Origin: an uncultured Chryseobacterium sp.
GTDB lineage: Bacteria > Bacteroidota > Bacteroidia > Flavobacteriales > Weeksellaceae
Assembly: GCA_913775525.1 (NCBI GenBank)
Contig: CAJYLH010000027.1
Coordinates: forward strand, 1 to 64,000
Length of the DNA stretch: 64,000 nucleotides
Reading direction: 5' to 3'
Shown: piece by piece, positions 16,705-24,905 of the stretch
How the letters are laid out: each line of letters begins with the position of its first letter
Numbering within the stretch: the stretch's first letter is position 1
Made by a program: the position numbers and the translations under genes
The notes under the pieces: model-generated
What the model saw: the letters and a program-made list of their open reading frames with translations, nothing else
Database searches by the model: none
Told to the model about the DNA's origin: nothing

Positions 16705-17400
16705 ATGATGCAACTTAACGTAAAACCGGTTAATTTCGATTTCAGCAAATACCTGAACGGAGGATTTGAATTTTATAAAAACAATTTCGGGAACATCCTG
16801 CTGGCTTATTTCTTCTGCTTCATTATGAACATCATCCCTTTCTGCGGGATTTTAGGGATGGGGAATTTATACCGCTACATGCATAAATTAAGGAAAGGAG
16901 AACCTGCCGGTCCGGGGGATATTTTCGATTTCAGCGATTTTGTGCCGTATTTTATTTTGCAGCTGATTGTATTTGCCGGAGCAATCCTTATTTATCTCCC
17001 TATGATGCTGGTCGGGTTTATTGCCGGGGCTGCGAATGATGAGCCTTCCCCTGTTTTTGCGGCGATCATGATCCCGTATATGCTGATTATTATGGTAGTG
17101 TTTGTTATCGTAGCATTGAAGGCATTCTATATGCCGGGACTTATTTCAATTGCCGGAGTGAAAGATGTTAAAACAGCGTGGAAAATGTCTAATACAATGA
17201 CCAAAAATAATTTGTTATCCATCATATTGCTGGTGATTGTTACCAGTATATTGGGACAGCTTGGTATTCTTCTCTGCGGAATCGGGATATTTTTAACCAT
17301 TCCTTTTGTATATGCCAGCAATTACATGGCTATTGAAGATGCCCTGCAGCAGATCCAGCACGACGAGATAACAGAAATAGGAATAAAAGATGAATATTAA
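16705..17400 (+). CDS. polytopic membrane protein of unknown function
   Basis: The 231-residue protein has about five hydrophobic segments (around 28-50, 85-110, 125-150, 170-190, 195-215) and a short charged C-terminus (QHDEITEIGIKDEY). It begins three bases after the regulator gene and overlaps lptE by 11 bases, so it is co-transcribed and probably coupled with both. I do not recognise a specific family; automated annotation of such proteins is often misleading. Two adjacent ATG codons (16705 and 16708) make the exact start uncertain by one residue. Confidence 0.8.
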   Translation: MMQLNVKPVNFDFSKYLNGGFEFYKNNFGNILLAYFFCFIMNIIPFCGILGMGNLYRYMHKLRKGEPAGPGDIFDFSDFVPYFILQLIVFAGAILIYLPMMLVGFIAGAANDEPSPVFAAIMIPYMLIIMVVFVIVALKAFYMPGLISIAGVKDVKTAWKMSNTMTKNNLLSIILLVIVTSILGQLGILLCGIGIFLTIPFVYASNYMAIEDALQQIQHDEITEIGIKDEY

Positions 17401-17938
17401 TAAAAAACAGGTTACCCGATACCTCAGGATCTCTTTTCTGCTGGTATTCTGTATGGGAATGCTTCATTCCTGTTACAGCTTTACCGGATCCTCCCTTACG
17501 GATGAAAAGACGATCCAGATCAATGAATTTCCCAATAATGCCGCTTTGGTAAACCCAACCTTATCACAGCAGTTTTCAACGGATATTCAGAACCGGTTTT
17601 TGCAGAGGACAACGCTGAAAGGAACCAAGGAAAACCCGGACATCCTGGTGGAAGGAGAGATTACGGATTATTCCATTACACCTACAACGATCAGTTCCAC
17701 CACCACATCAACCAATACCGGAGGGGTCATTAATGAATCCCAGAATAAACTGACCATTACCGTAAAAGTTCATTATGAAAATAAGCTGCATCCGGAACTC
17801 AGTTTTGACAGGACCTATTCCGATGAAGCGGTATTCAATAACAACCTATCGCAGAGTGATATAGAAACTTCTCAGGTGAAGCTGGTTACAGAGAGAATTA
17901 TTAATAAGATATTTAACGATATTGTAGCAAACTGGTAA
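17390..17938 (+). CDS. lptE: LPS assembly lipoprotein LptE
   Basis: The 182-residue protein has a lipoprotein signal ending in MLHSC (Cys28), then a small alpha/beta domain that begins YSFTGSSLTDEKTIQINEF, the characteristic Bacteroidota LptE start. A low-complexity Thr/Ser stretch (TPTTISSTTTSTNTGG) lies in the middle. LptE plugs the LptD barrel in the outer membrane and guides lipopolysaccharide to the surface. It overlaps the preceding membrane protein gene by 11 bases and is followed at once by the large acidic protein gene. Confidence 0.88.
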   Translation: MNINKKQVTRYLRISFLLVFCMGMLHSCYSFTGSSLTDEKTIQINEFPNNAALVNPTLSQQFSTDIQNRFLQRTTLKGTKENPDILVEGEITDYSITPTTISSTTTSTNTGGVINESQNKLTITVKVHYENKLHPELSFDRTYSDEAVFNNNLSQSDIETSQVKLVTERIINKIFNDIVANW

Positions 17939-17939
17939 G

Positions 17940-20324
17940 ATGAATCCTAGAGTTTTAGAATTATTAAAAGAGCCTAAAAATATTCAGCCGGAAGATTTAA
18001 CCCTTCTGAAAGAAGAAATCAATTCTTTTCCCTATGTTCAGAATATCAGGGCACTGCATCTGTATGGCGTTCACCTGCACGATAAAGACAATTATCAGAA
18101 AGAGCTGGCTACCACTGCCGCGTATACTACCGATAAGAAAATCCTTTATCAGCTGATCAACGGGAAAATGCAGCAGAAGCAGAAAGAGCCTGAAGCACAA
18201 GAAAAGAAAACGGAGGCTCCGCAGAATTTTAAATACTCATACAATAAAGGCAGCTTCCCGATAAAAAGGGAAGAGAAAGTGGAAGATAATACAGCCGCTG
18301 CTGTGATCAACAAGGAAACATCGTATCTCCAGCCTGTACCGAAGCCGGAAATAAAGCATGTGTATGCAAACGGGGAACGCAACAGGATCTTGTTTGAAGG
18401 GGAAGAAAATTTCATGGATGACCATGACCATGAAGTCATAGACCTTGAATCTACCCTGGAATCCGGAGTTATTGTCACCCAGAAACCCCAACCTAAACAA
18501 CCGGAACATCATAATACTCCTTCAGAAATTGAAGAAGTAACAAATAAGCCGGAAGATCAACCTGTTGTAAAACATGATGCTGAACAAACGGTTTCAGCTG
18601 ACCCGGCAGATCTGGAAGAAAACAGGGCAGCAGAACAGCAGGAAAATCCTGAAGGATCTGTTGCTGCTGAAAGCATGACAGAATTCTCTTCAGATGCAGT
18701 GATGAGCCGTGAAGAACAACCGGAAGAGGCTATAAAGGAAACAGTAACCGATCCTTCAGAGGTGAGCTTTAAGGAAACGGAATCTTTACTGCCGGAGACC
18801 AGCATCGGTAAGAGTGAAGAAGAAAATAATGATCCGGAACAGCCCGAAGAAACGTTGACCGCTGAAGCAATGACGGAATTTTCTTCAGATGCAGTCATTA
18901 ATCGGGAAGAAAAGCCGGAAGGTGTTATCAAGGAAACCATAACTGATCCTTCAGAGGTAAGCTTTAAGGAAACAGAAGCTTTCTTGCCGGATACCAGCGT
19001 TGAAGGAAATAATGCAGGTAATGGGCAGGCTTCATCCGTTGATACAGAAGCGGATGAAAAAGGCTTGGATTTTACGCATGAAAAAATTATCACCGAAGAT
19101 AAAATAGATTCTGAAAAGACAGAAGAAAAGGTTGAGGATAAGACCGAATTAAGCTTTCACGGAATGGATTCTTTCATGCCGGATGTTCAGATCAAGGCTG
19201 TTCATAAAGATCAGCCGGAACCTGTTTCTGTCCAGCCATCCATCAACAAGCACGAAGAGGAAATGAGGCGCCTGATTGAAGAAGTCGAGAAAAAGATGAA
19301 AGCGTCCAGGAGCATCCCGGAAATACAGGCAGAAAAGGAGAATGAAGATTCCGGACATGAAATCAGTTTTGCAGAAACGCAAAGTTTCGTTGTGGCAGAT
19401 CAAGAAGAAGAGGAAAAGCAGGAGCCTGCCCATATGCCTGAAGCTACAGGTAAAACTGAGCAATCTAAAGAAGAAAATAAAGAAGTCCATACAGAACAAT
19501 CCTTTTCCGGAACTGAACAGCAAGATGTCCCAAAAGAAGATGCGGTTCAGGAAACGGTGGAAGAATCTCCAGCTGAGCAAACGGCTGCTGCATGGAAACC
19601 CATGAGCTTTGAAGCCCATATTCCGGATTCCCTGATCAGTAAGGAGGCAGAAATTCCTCAACAGCAGCAGGAACAACAACAGGAGCCGGCTCCAGAGCCT
19701 GAAAGCCGTGATGAACCGGTAGTATCGCCTGCACCAGAGATGCCATCAACGCTGGAAGAAGACCATTCGGAAGATCTGGGAAGCCATGATGAATCTTTAA
19801 TAGAGGATCCGGAGGCACCTATAGTTAAAGAAAATGATGAACAGGCCCCGGTGATGAATGTCTCATTCTTCAGTTCCGATATTTCCAGCTGGACCGTTGA
19901 CCAGGGTAAGAAAGAAGAGCAGCGCGAAGAAAAGCCTGCAGATGCATCTCCTAAACCTGTACAAAACCCTGCAGACAGCAATGTTCCGGGATTCATCAAT
20001 ACCTGGCAAAGCTGGCTGAAAATCGACCGGCCTCAGGAGCCTGAAAAAGAAAAAACGGAAATCAAGAATAAAGCAATTGAAGCCTTTATCGAAAACAATC
20101 CGAGAATCAGCCAGCTGAAAGAAGAAAGCAGCTTCGTGATCCGAGAAAAGAACGATGATATTTCTCATTTGATGACAGAGACCCTGGCTAACCTGTATTT
20201 TGAACAGAAGCTCTATACAAAAGCCATCAAAGCCTTTGAAATTCTGATCAGTAAACATCCTGATAAGAAAGAATATTTTGAAAACAGGATTAAAGAAATC
20301 AAAGATTTCCGGACGAAAGGCTGA
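17940..20324 (+). CDS. large acidic repeat protein with C-terminal TPR
   Basis: This 794-residue protein has a conserved N-terminal helical region (1-80, PRVLELLKEPKNIQPEDL), a long Glu/Pro-rich disordered middle (about 85-700), and a conserved TPR-like C-terminus (about 735-790, LANLYFEQKLYTKAIKAFEILISKHP). The middle contains a recent internal duplication: residues about 242-300 and 306-352 share EFSSDAV, DPSEVSFKETE and LP(E/D)TS. Looser copies of the SFxETxSFLPD motif recur at about 400, 475 and 523. No signal peptide is seen. The gene follows lptE by two bases. Function unknown; it may be a scaffold between cytoplasmic or inner-membrane partners. Confidence 0.85.
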   Translation: MNPRVLELLKEPKNIQPEDLTLLKEEINSFPYVQNIRALHLYGVHLHDKDNYQKELATTAAYTTDKKILYQLINGKMQQKQKEPEAQEKKTEAPQNFKYSYNKGSFPIKREEKVEDNTAAAVINKETSYLQPVPKPEIKHVYANGERNRILFEGEENFMDDHDHEVIDLESTLESGVIVTQKPQPKQPEHHNTPSEIEEVTNKPEDQPVVKHDAEQTVSADPADLEENRAAEQQENPEGSVAAESMTEFSSDAVMSREEQPEEAIKETVTDPSEVSFKETESLLPETSIGKSEEENNDPEQPEETLTAEAMTEFSSDAVINREEKPEGVIKETITDPSEVSFKETEAFLPDTSVEGNNAGNGQASSVDTEADEKGLDFTHEKIITEDKIDSEKTEEKVEDKTELSFHGMDSFMPDVQIKAVHKDQPEPVSVQPSINKHEEEMRRLIEEVEKKMKASRSIPEIQAEKENEDSGHEISFAETQSFVVADQEEEEKQEPAHMPEATGKTEQSKEENKEVHTEQSFSGTEQQDVPKEDAVQETVEESPAEQTAAAWKPMSFEAHIPDSLISKEAEIPQQQQEQQQEPAPEPESRDEPVVSPAPEMPSTLEEDHSEDLGSHDESLIEDPEAPIVKENDEQAPVMNVSFFSSDISSWTVDQGKKEEQREEKPADASPKPVQNPADSNVPGFINTWQSWLKIDRPQEPEKEKTEIKNKAIEAFIENNPRISQLKEESSFVIREKNDDISHLMTETLANLYFEQKLYTKAIKAFEILISKHPDKKEYFENRIKEIKDFRTKG

Positions 20325-20331
20325 TTATTAT

Positions 20332-20514
20332 ATGGCTGTAAAGATTATTCTCTTACTTACGGTATATCTGGTTGCTGGATTTGGACTGTCTTACTTATTT
20401 TATCCGGAATGGGGTAAAACTGAAGGATTGTTAAGAGGTTATGGTAGCCTGCTATTCATTGTATGCTATAGTATTTATAATATCGTTTCATCAGATAAAA
20501 AGATGAAAAATTAA
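20332..20514 (+). CDS. small two-helix membrane protein (60 residues)
   Basis: The product has two hydrophobic segments (about 4-24 and 35-52) joined by a short polar loop with YPEWGKTEG, and a basic C-terminus. It starts seven bases after the preceding gene, which ties it to the lptE operon. I place the start at the ATG at 20332 because the longer frame would run back through the preceding gene. It is in the position where some flavobacteria carry secG, but the sequence does not look like SecG. Function unknown. Confidence 0.65.
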   Translation: MAVKIILLLTVYLVAGFGLSYLFYPEWGKTEGLLRGYGSLLFIVCYSIYNIVSSDKKMKN

Positions 20515-20554
20515 AACTATACATCAATTATATAATCCGTTAATCATTACTCAT

Positions 20555-20599
20555 AAGGTTATATTTTTTCTACAGTAGTGATTATAACCTTTGTTTTTG
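20555..20599 (+). terminator. hairpin terminator after the lptE operon
   Basis: AAGGTTATA (20555-20563) pairs with TATAACCTT (20583-20591), followed by TGTTTTT. Confidence 0.55.
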
Positions 20600-20603
20600 C
20601 AAT

Positions 20604-20639
20604 AAAACCCTCAATCCTATTGGGGTTTTGCCTTATTTA
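20604..20639 (+). terminator. second hairpin after the lptE operon
   Basis: AAAACCC (20604-20610) pairs with GGGTTTT (20633-20639); the run of T is part of the stem. It may act together with the preceding hairpin. Confidence 0.45.
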
Positions 20640-20714
20640 TTACTCATTCTCTTTCCAGTCCTAAGATACTTGGGAATGTTTGATTCAGAATAGTCTAAAC
20701 GGATAACAAAATAA

Positions 20715-20749
20715 AAATACGGCGGCGGAAAATTTCCGCCGCCGTATTT
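20715..20749. terminator. strong perfect-palindrome terminator
   Basis: Seventeen bases (20715-20731) are perfectly complementary to 20733-20749 with a single central base, containing a GGCGGCGG core. An A/T-rich tract flanks it toward the left, so it ends the minus-strand rnpA transcript and can stop plus-strand readthrough. Confidence 0.8.
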
Positions 20750-20803
20750 CAGTTTACACTGAATCTGCATAGGTAGATGTACACGAATAATTTTATTTGA
20801 GGA

Positions 20804-21178
20804 TCAGGGTTTTTTCTGCGATCGGCAAAGGCTGATGAACTGTGCCTCAACATCCTGGAAGTGTGCAGGCAGTTCCGGCGATGCCCAGAACAGCATGGCG
20901 ATAGACTGCTCTCCGAAAGCTTCCCTGAAAAGCCCTTTATTCAGGCGGTAACACTCCCGCAACAGCCTTTTGATCCTGTTTCTGTGTACCGCTTTCTTAA
21001 AAAATTTCTTGGAAACCGATACAGCAAATTTACCCTCTTCTACGGGAGCAGAAGGTTTATTTTTCAGGACTATAATCCTCAGGTTGCCATGCGTTTTCCA
21101 TCTGCCTTTTTCAAAAAGCAGGGAAATTTCAGTGTTTTTCTTAAGTTTTTCGGCTCTGGGATAGGTAAAATTCGTCAT
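20804..21178 (-). CDS. rnpA: ribonuclease P protein component
   Basis: The 124-residue basic protein is the protein subunit of RNase P, which trims the 5' leader of pre-tRNAs. The family signature is HRNRIKRLLREC, with RNR at residues 66-68, preceded by FAVSVSKKFFKKA. Length is normal. The usual neighbour rpmH is not here, as is common in Bacteroidota. A strong terminator stands 55 bases after its stop. Confidence 0.96.
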   Translation of the reverse strand: MTNFTYPRAEKLKKNTEISLLFEKGRWKTHGNLRIIVLKNKPSAPVEEGKFAVSVSKKFFKKAVHRNRIKRLLRECYRLNKGLFREAFGEQSIAMLFWASPELPAHFQDVEAQFISLCRSQKKP

Positions 21179-21257
21179 TGCTGGCTGTAAAGATAGTCGT
21201 TATTTGGCTCACCGGTTCAGGAAGGGCATAGATGCTCTGCATCTTCCCATCCTGAAT

Positions 21258-21983
21258 TTATTTTTTATCCAGCAGGTAATTGATCACTTCCGAGGCAGCA
21301 TACAATCCGAAAATGGCCGGCATATAGCTTATCGTACCATAGAATGACCTTTTATAATTGGTGCCGTCCGTCATTTTCAGGCTTTCTTCATCCTGTATGT
21401 CGTTGGCAAAGACACATCGAACGCCTTTGTCGATCTTTTCTTTTTTCAGCCTTTTTCTTACCTGTCTTGCCAGGTGGCAGTGTTCCGTTTTGCTGATGTC
21501 TCTCACCATCACTTTGCTAGGATCCGTTTTTCCTCCCGCTCCCATAGAGCTTACGATTTTAATCCTTCTCCGCTTGGCTGCGATAATCAGGCACAGCTTG
21601 GGCGTTACACTGTCGATACAGTCCAGGACATAATCGAAAGGAGCGGAATCCAGTACTTCATCCATCCTTTCAGGATTCAGGAATTCATTGATTTTTGTCA
21701 GTGTAAGGTCCGGATTGATATCCATAAGCCTTTCTGCAACTACTTCTACCTTATGTTTTCCGACGGTGGATCTCAACGCCGGCAATTGTCTGTTGATATT
21801 GGTAATATCCACCGTATCACCGTCTACAATCGTCATGCTGCCTACTCCGGCCCTGGCCAGGAACTCTGCGGCAAAAGAACCTACGCCTCCCAGGCCTACC
21901 ACCAGGATATTCGATTTTATGAGTTTTTCCAGGCCTTCTTCTTTTACCAGAAGCTCTGTTCTTTCCAACCAGTATTTATCCAT
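21258..21983 (-). CDS. tcdA: tRNA threonylcarbamoyladenosine dehydratase
   Basis: The 241-residue E1-like enzyme cyclises t6A37 to ct6A37 in tRNA using ATP. The Rossmann motif VVGLGGVGSFAAE lies near residue 30, the adenylation motif DGDTVDITNINRQ follows, and the C-terminal SFYGTISYMPAIFGL is typical of TcdA (CsdL). It overlaps the upstream tatD-type gene by eight bases, so the two are translationally coupled. Confidence 0.93.
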   Translation of the reverse strand: MDKYWLERTELLVKEEGLEKLIKSNILVVGLGGVGSFAAEFLARAGVGSMTIVDGDTVDITNINRQLPALRSTVGKHKVEVVAERLMDINPDLTLTKINEFLNPERMDEVLDSAPFDYVLDCIDSVTPKLCLIIAAKRRRIKIVSSMGAGGKTDPSKVMVRDISKTEHCHLARQVRKRLKKEKIDKGVRCVFANDIQDEESLKMTDGTNYKRSFYGTISYMPAIFGLYAASEVINYLLDKK

Positions 21984-22605
21984 TTTGTATCTGTGCTAAA
22001 TTTTCTCTAATCTGTTCACTGAGCTTTTCCACCGGGATGCCCTTTATTGCTGCGGTTTTCTGATACAATTCCCCGATGTCGACATCCGCATCGTCCGTTT
22101 CCAGGAAAATCCTGTTCATGGGAATCGTTCTTAAAGTATCCTGCAAAGATAAATTATACAAAACCGCTTTTCCAAAACTCAGGTAAAAATTATTCCTGAT
22201 CAGGTCATCGGCAATGCCCTGTTTTTTATTGAAACCATGGATCACCATTGCCTGCTCAGCTTTTTTCCTGAAAGCAATCACCTCATAATACTTCCGTACA
22301 CAGTGGATGATCAGAGGTTTGCGGGTTTCATTGGAAAGAAGGATTTGCTTCAGGAAAATTTCTTCCTGAACATCCTGATCTGCCTCTGCCATAGCATCCA
22401 GGCCGCATTCCCCGATAGCTACGCAAAGTTTGTGGGAGGCAAGCTCTTTCAGCTGAATCAGCTGCATTTCCATTCCGCCACTAACAATATCTTTAGGATG
22501 GATTCCCGCAGAATATGGGAAATCAGGCACGGGATCATGACAGTCCAGATTATAGATCCCGAACGCACGGTCTTTCTTATGATGGTGAAAATCAAAAAAT
22601 TCCAT
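21976..22605 (-). CDS. TatD family metal-dependent hydrolase (short form)
   Basis: The 209-residue protein is shorter than typical TatD (about 260) but keeps key elements: an N-terminal metal-binding FDFHHH, AIGECGLD, a ligand His in LIIHCV, another in VIHGFN and the Asp-rich FLETDDADV. Family members are DNases or 3'-5' exonucleases. The start is the ATG at 22605; two codons earlier there is only a TTG. A promoter -7 element TAATTTTG ends three bases before this ATG, so the message may be leaderless. The gene is followed by and overlaps tcdA. Confidence 0.88.
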   Translation of the reverse strand: MEFFDFHHHKKDRAFGIYNLDCHDPVPDFPYSAGIHPKDIVSGGMEMQLIQLKELASHKLCVAIGECGLDAMAEADQDVQEEIFLKQILLSNETRKPLIIHCVRKYYEVIAFRKKAEQAMVIHGFNKKQGIADDLIRNNFYLSFGKAVLYNLSLQDTLRTIPMNRIFLETDDADVDIGELYQKTAAIKGIPVEKLSEQIRENLAQIQNG

Positions 22606-22608
22606 CTT

Positions 22609-22616
22609 CAAAATTA
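22609..22616 (-). promoter_or_regulatory. -7 element abutting the tatD-type start
   Basis: TAATTTTG on the minus strand (22616-22609) matches TAnnTTTG. The start codon follows after three bases, implying transcription begins at or inside the ATG. Confidence 0.45.
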
Positions 22617-22707
22617 GCCAATAAATTATTGATATTTCATCGCAATTGCTAAACGAACGTTTATTATTTCTGTTAAAAAATTCATAACTTTACGTAAACT
22701 GCGCTAT

Positions 22708-23337
22708 ATGAGAAAAAAATTTACTGAAAAACAAATCTATATACTGGATATTGCTGAAGAACTTATTGCCAAGCAGGGGTATGAAGGCACGTCCGTTAGA
22801 GATATATGTTCCAAAGCCGGCATTAATGTCGCCATGATTTCCTACTATTTCGGGTCGAAGGAAAAAATGATGTCCTACCTCTATCAGTACCGGGTACTGA
22901 AGACCCGGGAAAACTTTTCGGAATTTGCAGATACCATTAAGGACGGCAAACCTGAAATGCAGATGAAAGAAATCATTAAATATATCGTAGGGCAACTGTT
23001 CAAATACAACTATTTCCATGGTTTCGTTACCCAGGAATTGCGGCATACAGACAGTGTGAAAAATGAATTGCTGGATTTTTACCAGCTCTTTGTGAAAAAA
23101 CTGGATGATGTGATAAAAAAAGGAGTGGCTTCAGGAGTTTTTACCTTTACCCCAAAACCGGAAGATGTTCTCACCACCATTATCGGTTCTACGTTATTTG
23201 TCATCCGGAACCGAAATTTTTATGAGATGTACGTGCCGAATAAAAATGAGGAAACTTACGCCAAGGAAGCGGAAAAAAAGGTAAGAATGAATCTCTTACT
23301 CAGTATTTTTGCCATTCTGGGATACGCTGCAGACTAA
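22708..23337 (+). CDS. TetR/AcrR family transcriptional regulator
   Basis: The 209-residue protein has an N-terminal TetR helix-turn-helix (residues about 8-55: AEELIAKQGYEGTSVRDICSKAGI, then SYYFGSKEKMM). A larger all-helical ligand-binding and dimer domain follows. It stands alone between the divergent tatD-type gene and bamD. TetR repressors usually bind between divergent genes, so the 102-base gap to tatD could hold its operator, but no obvious palindrome is clear. Ligand unknown. Confidence 0.92.
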   Translation: MRKKFTEKQIYILDIAEELIAKQGYEGTSVRDICSKAGINVAMISYYFGSKEKMMSYLYQYRVLKTRENFSEFADTIKDGKPEMQMKEIIKYIVGQLFKYNYFHGFVTQELRHTDSVKNELLDFYQLFVKKLDDVIKKGVASGVFTFTPKPEDVLTTIIGSTLFVIRNRNFYEMYVPNKNEETYAKEAEKKVRMNLLLSIFAILGYAAD

Positions 23338-23384
23338 ATTTACGTTAAATAATCATAAAAAAAAATCTATTGGCAAAAAAGTTA

Positions 23385-23392
23385 TATTTTTG
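23385..23392 (+). promoter_or_regulatory. -7 element of bamD
   Basis: TATTTTTG matches TAnnTTTG, 43 bases before the bamD start; it lies inside the longer upstream open frame and argues for the shorter start. Confidence 0.45.
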
Positions 23393-23435
23393 CAAATTAA
23401 TAGATCGGAAGAATCCGAAAACTGTTGAACTTTTT

Positions 23436-24431
23436 ATGAAAAAATATATTTTAGGTCTTTTTGCTGTTGCGGTGGTTTCATCATGTATAAGCCAGCAGGA
23501 CAAAGCAATGAAGAGTGCTGATAAAAACTACATCCTGAAAGTAGCCAATGAGAATTTTGCCAAAAAGAAATGGAAAAATGCACTGGCTCTGTATGACAGG
23601 CTTCCCAACCTGGTGGCAGGTACAGATGATGCACCGAATGTGGTTTTCAATTCTGCGTACGCCAACTACTATGATAAAAACTATCGGTTGGCAGGAAGCC
23701 AGTTCAAGAATTTTTCCATCAGTTTCCCGCAGGACAGCAGAAAAGAAGAGGCAGCCTACATGTCTGCCCTTTGCTACTATGAAGGTTCAATGGATTATAA
23801 TCTGGACCAATCCAGCACGGAACTTGCGATCAACGAACTGCAGGACTTCCTGAACAACTATCCCAATTCCGAAAGGTCTAAAAATATTAATCAGCTGATC
23901 GATGAGCTGGCTTATAAACTGGAATTCAAAGCGTATGAAAATGCACGCCAGTATTATAAAATGGCAGAGTACAAGGCTGCCAATGTAGCGTTTGAGAACG
24001 TACTGGATGATTTCCCGAGTACCAAACTCCGCCCGAAAATTTATGACTACATCATGAAGTCTAGGTATGAGCTGGCTACAAAATCTGTTTATGATCTTAA
24101 AGATGAACGTATTGAAAGTGCCCTTGCTTTTACCAGACAGGTAGAAAAAGAACTTCCGAATACAGAATATGCCAAAACTGCCCAGGACCTGAACGCGAAA
24201 CTGGAAAAAGAAAAACAGGATTTCGTGGTTGTGAAAAAACAGACTGAAGCCAGAATTGCGGCCCTTACAGCGAAACAGAAAAGAGAGGCAGAGAGGCTTG
24301 CAGACAAGGGTAAAACAGAACAGCAGATGAAAGATCAGGTAGATGCAGAGAAAAAAGCAATGCAGATCCAGAGGGATAGTGCGGCCATCCAGACCCCTCC
24401 GCCGGCAGCGACTTTCAAAATTCAAAGATAA
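23436..24431 (+). CDS. bamD: outer membrane assembly lipoprotein BamD
   Basis: The 331-residue lipoprotein has its lipobox Cys at residue 17 (VAVVSSC). TPR-like helices (LYDRLPNL, FNSAYANYYDKNYRLAGSQFKNF, EEAAYMSALCYYE) fill residues 30-240, and a Lys/Glu-rich coiled-coil tail (about 260-320) is longer than in E. coli BamD (about 245). BamD is an essential part of the BAM complex that folds outer-membrane barrels. The frame extends 22 codons upstream, but that would bury the lipoprotein signal and precede the promoter. It heads bamD-rpoZ-coaBC-porD-recN, a conserved flavobacterial order. Confidence 0.92.
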   Translation: MKKYILGLFAVAVVSSCISQQDKAMKSADKNYILKVANENFAKKKWKNALALYDRLPNLVAGTDDAPNVVFNSAYANYYDKNYRLAGSQFKNFSISFPQDSRKEEAAYMSALCYYEGSMDYNLDQSSTELAINELQDFLNNYPNSERSKNINQLIDELAYKLEFKAYENARQYYKMAEYKAANVAFENVLDDFPSTKLRPKIYDYIMKSRYELATKSVYDLKDERIESALAFTRQVEKELPNTEYAKTAQDLNAKLEKEKQDFVVVKKQTEARIAALTAKQKREAERLADKGKTEQQMKDQVDAEKKAMQIQRDSAAIQTPPPAATFKIQR

Positions 24432-24435
24432 TTTG

Positions 24436-24443
24436 TAAATTTG
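24436..24443 (+). promoter_or_regulatory. -7 element upstream of rpoZ
   Basis: TAAATTTG matches TAnnTTTG, 29 bases before the rpoZ start. It would give rpoZ its own promoter besides readthrough from bamD. Confidence 0.45.
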
Positions 24444-24472
24444 CCATCTTAAAATAAAATAATATTCTCAAA

Positions 24473-24796
24473 ATGAGTGTAAAAGATACCAAAGCAGAAG
24501 TCAATACGATTACTTACGATAAAGATAAGATTGAAGAAAAAGTAGGTTCCATCTATGAGGCTATTGTTATCATGGGTAAAAGAGCAGAGCAGATCAATGC
24601 GGAAATCCGCACGGAACTGCATAATAAGCTTGACGAATTTGCCGTTCATAATTCTACACTGGAAGAGGTTTTCGAAAACAGAGAGCAGATCGAAATTTCC
24701 AAGCATTATGAAAAATTGCCTAAGCCTACCTCTATTGCTGTAGAAGAATGGCTGAACGGAGATATTTACTTCAGAAAAACTGACGATAGAAAATAA
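24473..24796 (+). CDS. rpoZ: DNA-directed RNA polymerase omega subunit
   Basis: The 107-residue protein matches the Bacteroidota form of omega, with the conserved segment YEAIVIMGKRAEQIN near residues 28-42 corresponding to the omega motif that clamps the beta-prime C-terminus. Omega helps fold and hold the polymerase core. Its place between bamD and coaBC is usual for Flavobacteriia. A terminator follows 23 bases after the stop. Confidence 0.9.
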   Translation: MSVKDTKAEVNTITYDKDKIEEKVGSIYEAIVIMGKRAEQINAEIRTELHNKLDEFAVHNSTLEEVFENREQIEISKHYEKLPKPTSIAVEEWLNGDIYFRKTDDRK

Positions 24797-24818
24797 TCAT
24801 TTGTGTTTTTTATATATG

Positions 24819-24853
24819 AAGGTCATAAGGAATCTGTTCTTTATGACCTTTGT
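24819..24853 (+). terminator. terminator after rpoZ
   Basis: AAGGTCATAA (24819-24828) pairs perfectly with TTATGACCTT (24841-24850), 12-base loop, followed by a short T-containing tail. Confidence 0.6.
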
Positions 24854-24905
24854 CTATTTACCATAAAAGATAAATAAGTAAATTTACCGCTTAAAACCAA
24901 ACTGA

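Noticed and set aside
18557-19679. Two long minus-strand frames inside the acidic repeat protein gene
   Set aside because: They arise because Glu/Lys-rich coding gives Phe/Ser/Leu-rich antisense frames without stops.
20332-20514. secG
   Set aside because: The position fits some genomes, but loop and helix sequences do not match SecG.
23787-24425. 212-codon minus-strand frame
   Set aside because: Antisense to bamD; Phe/Cys-rich translation from Lys/Glu codons read backwards.
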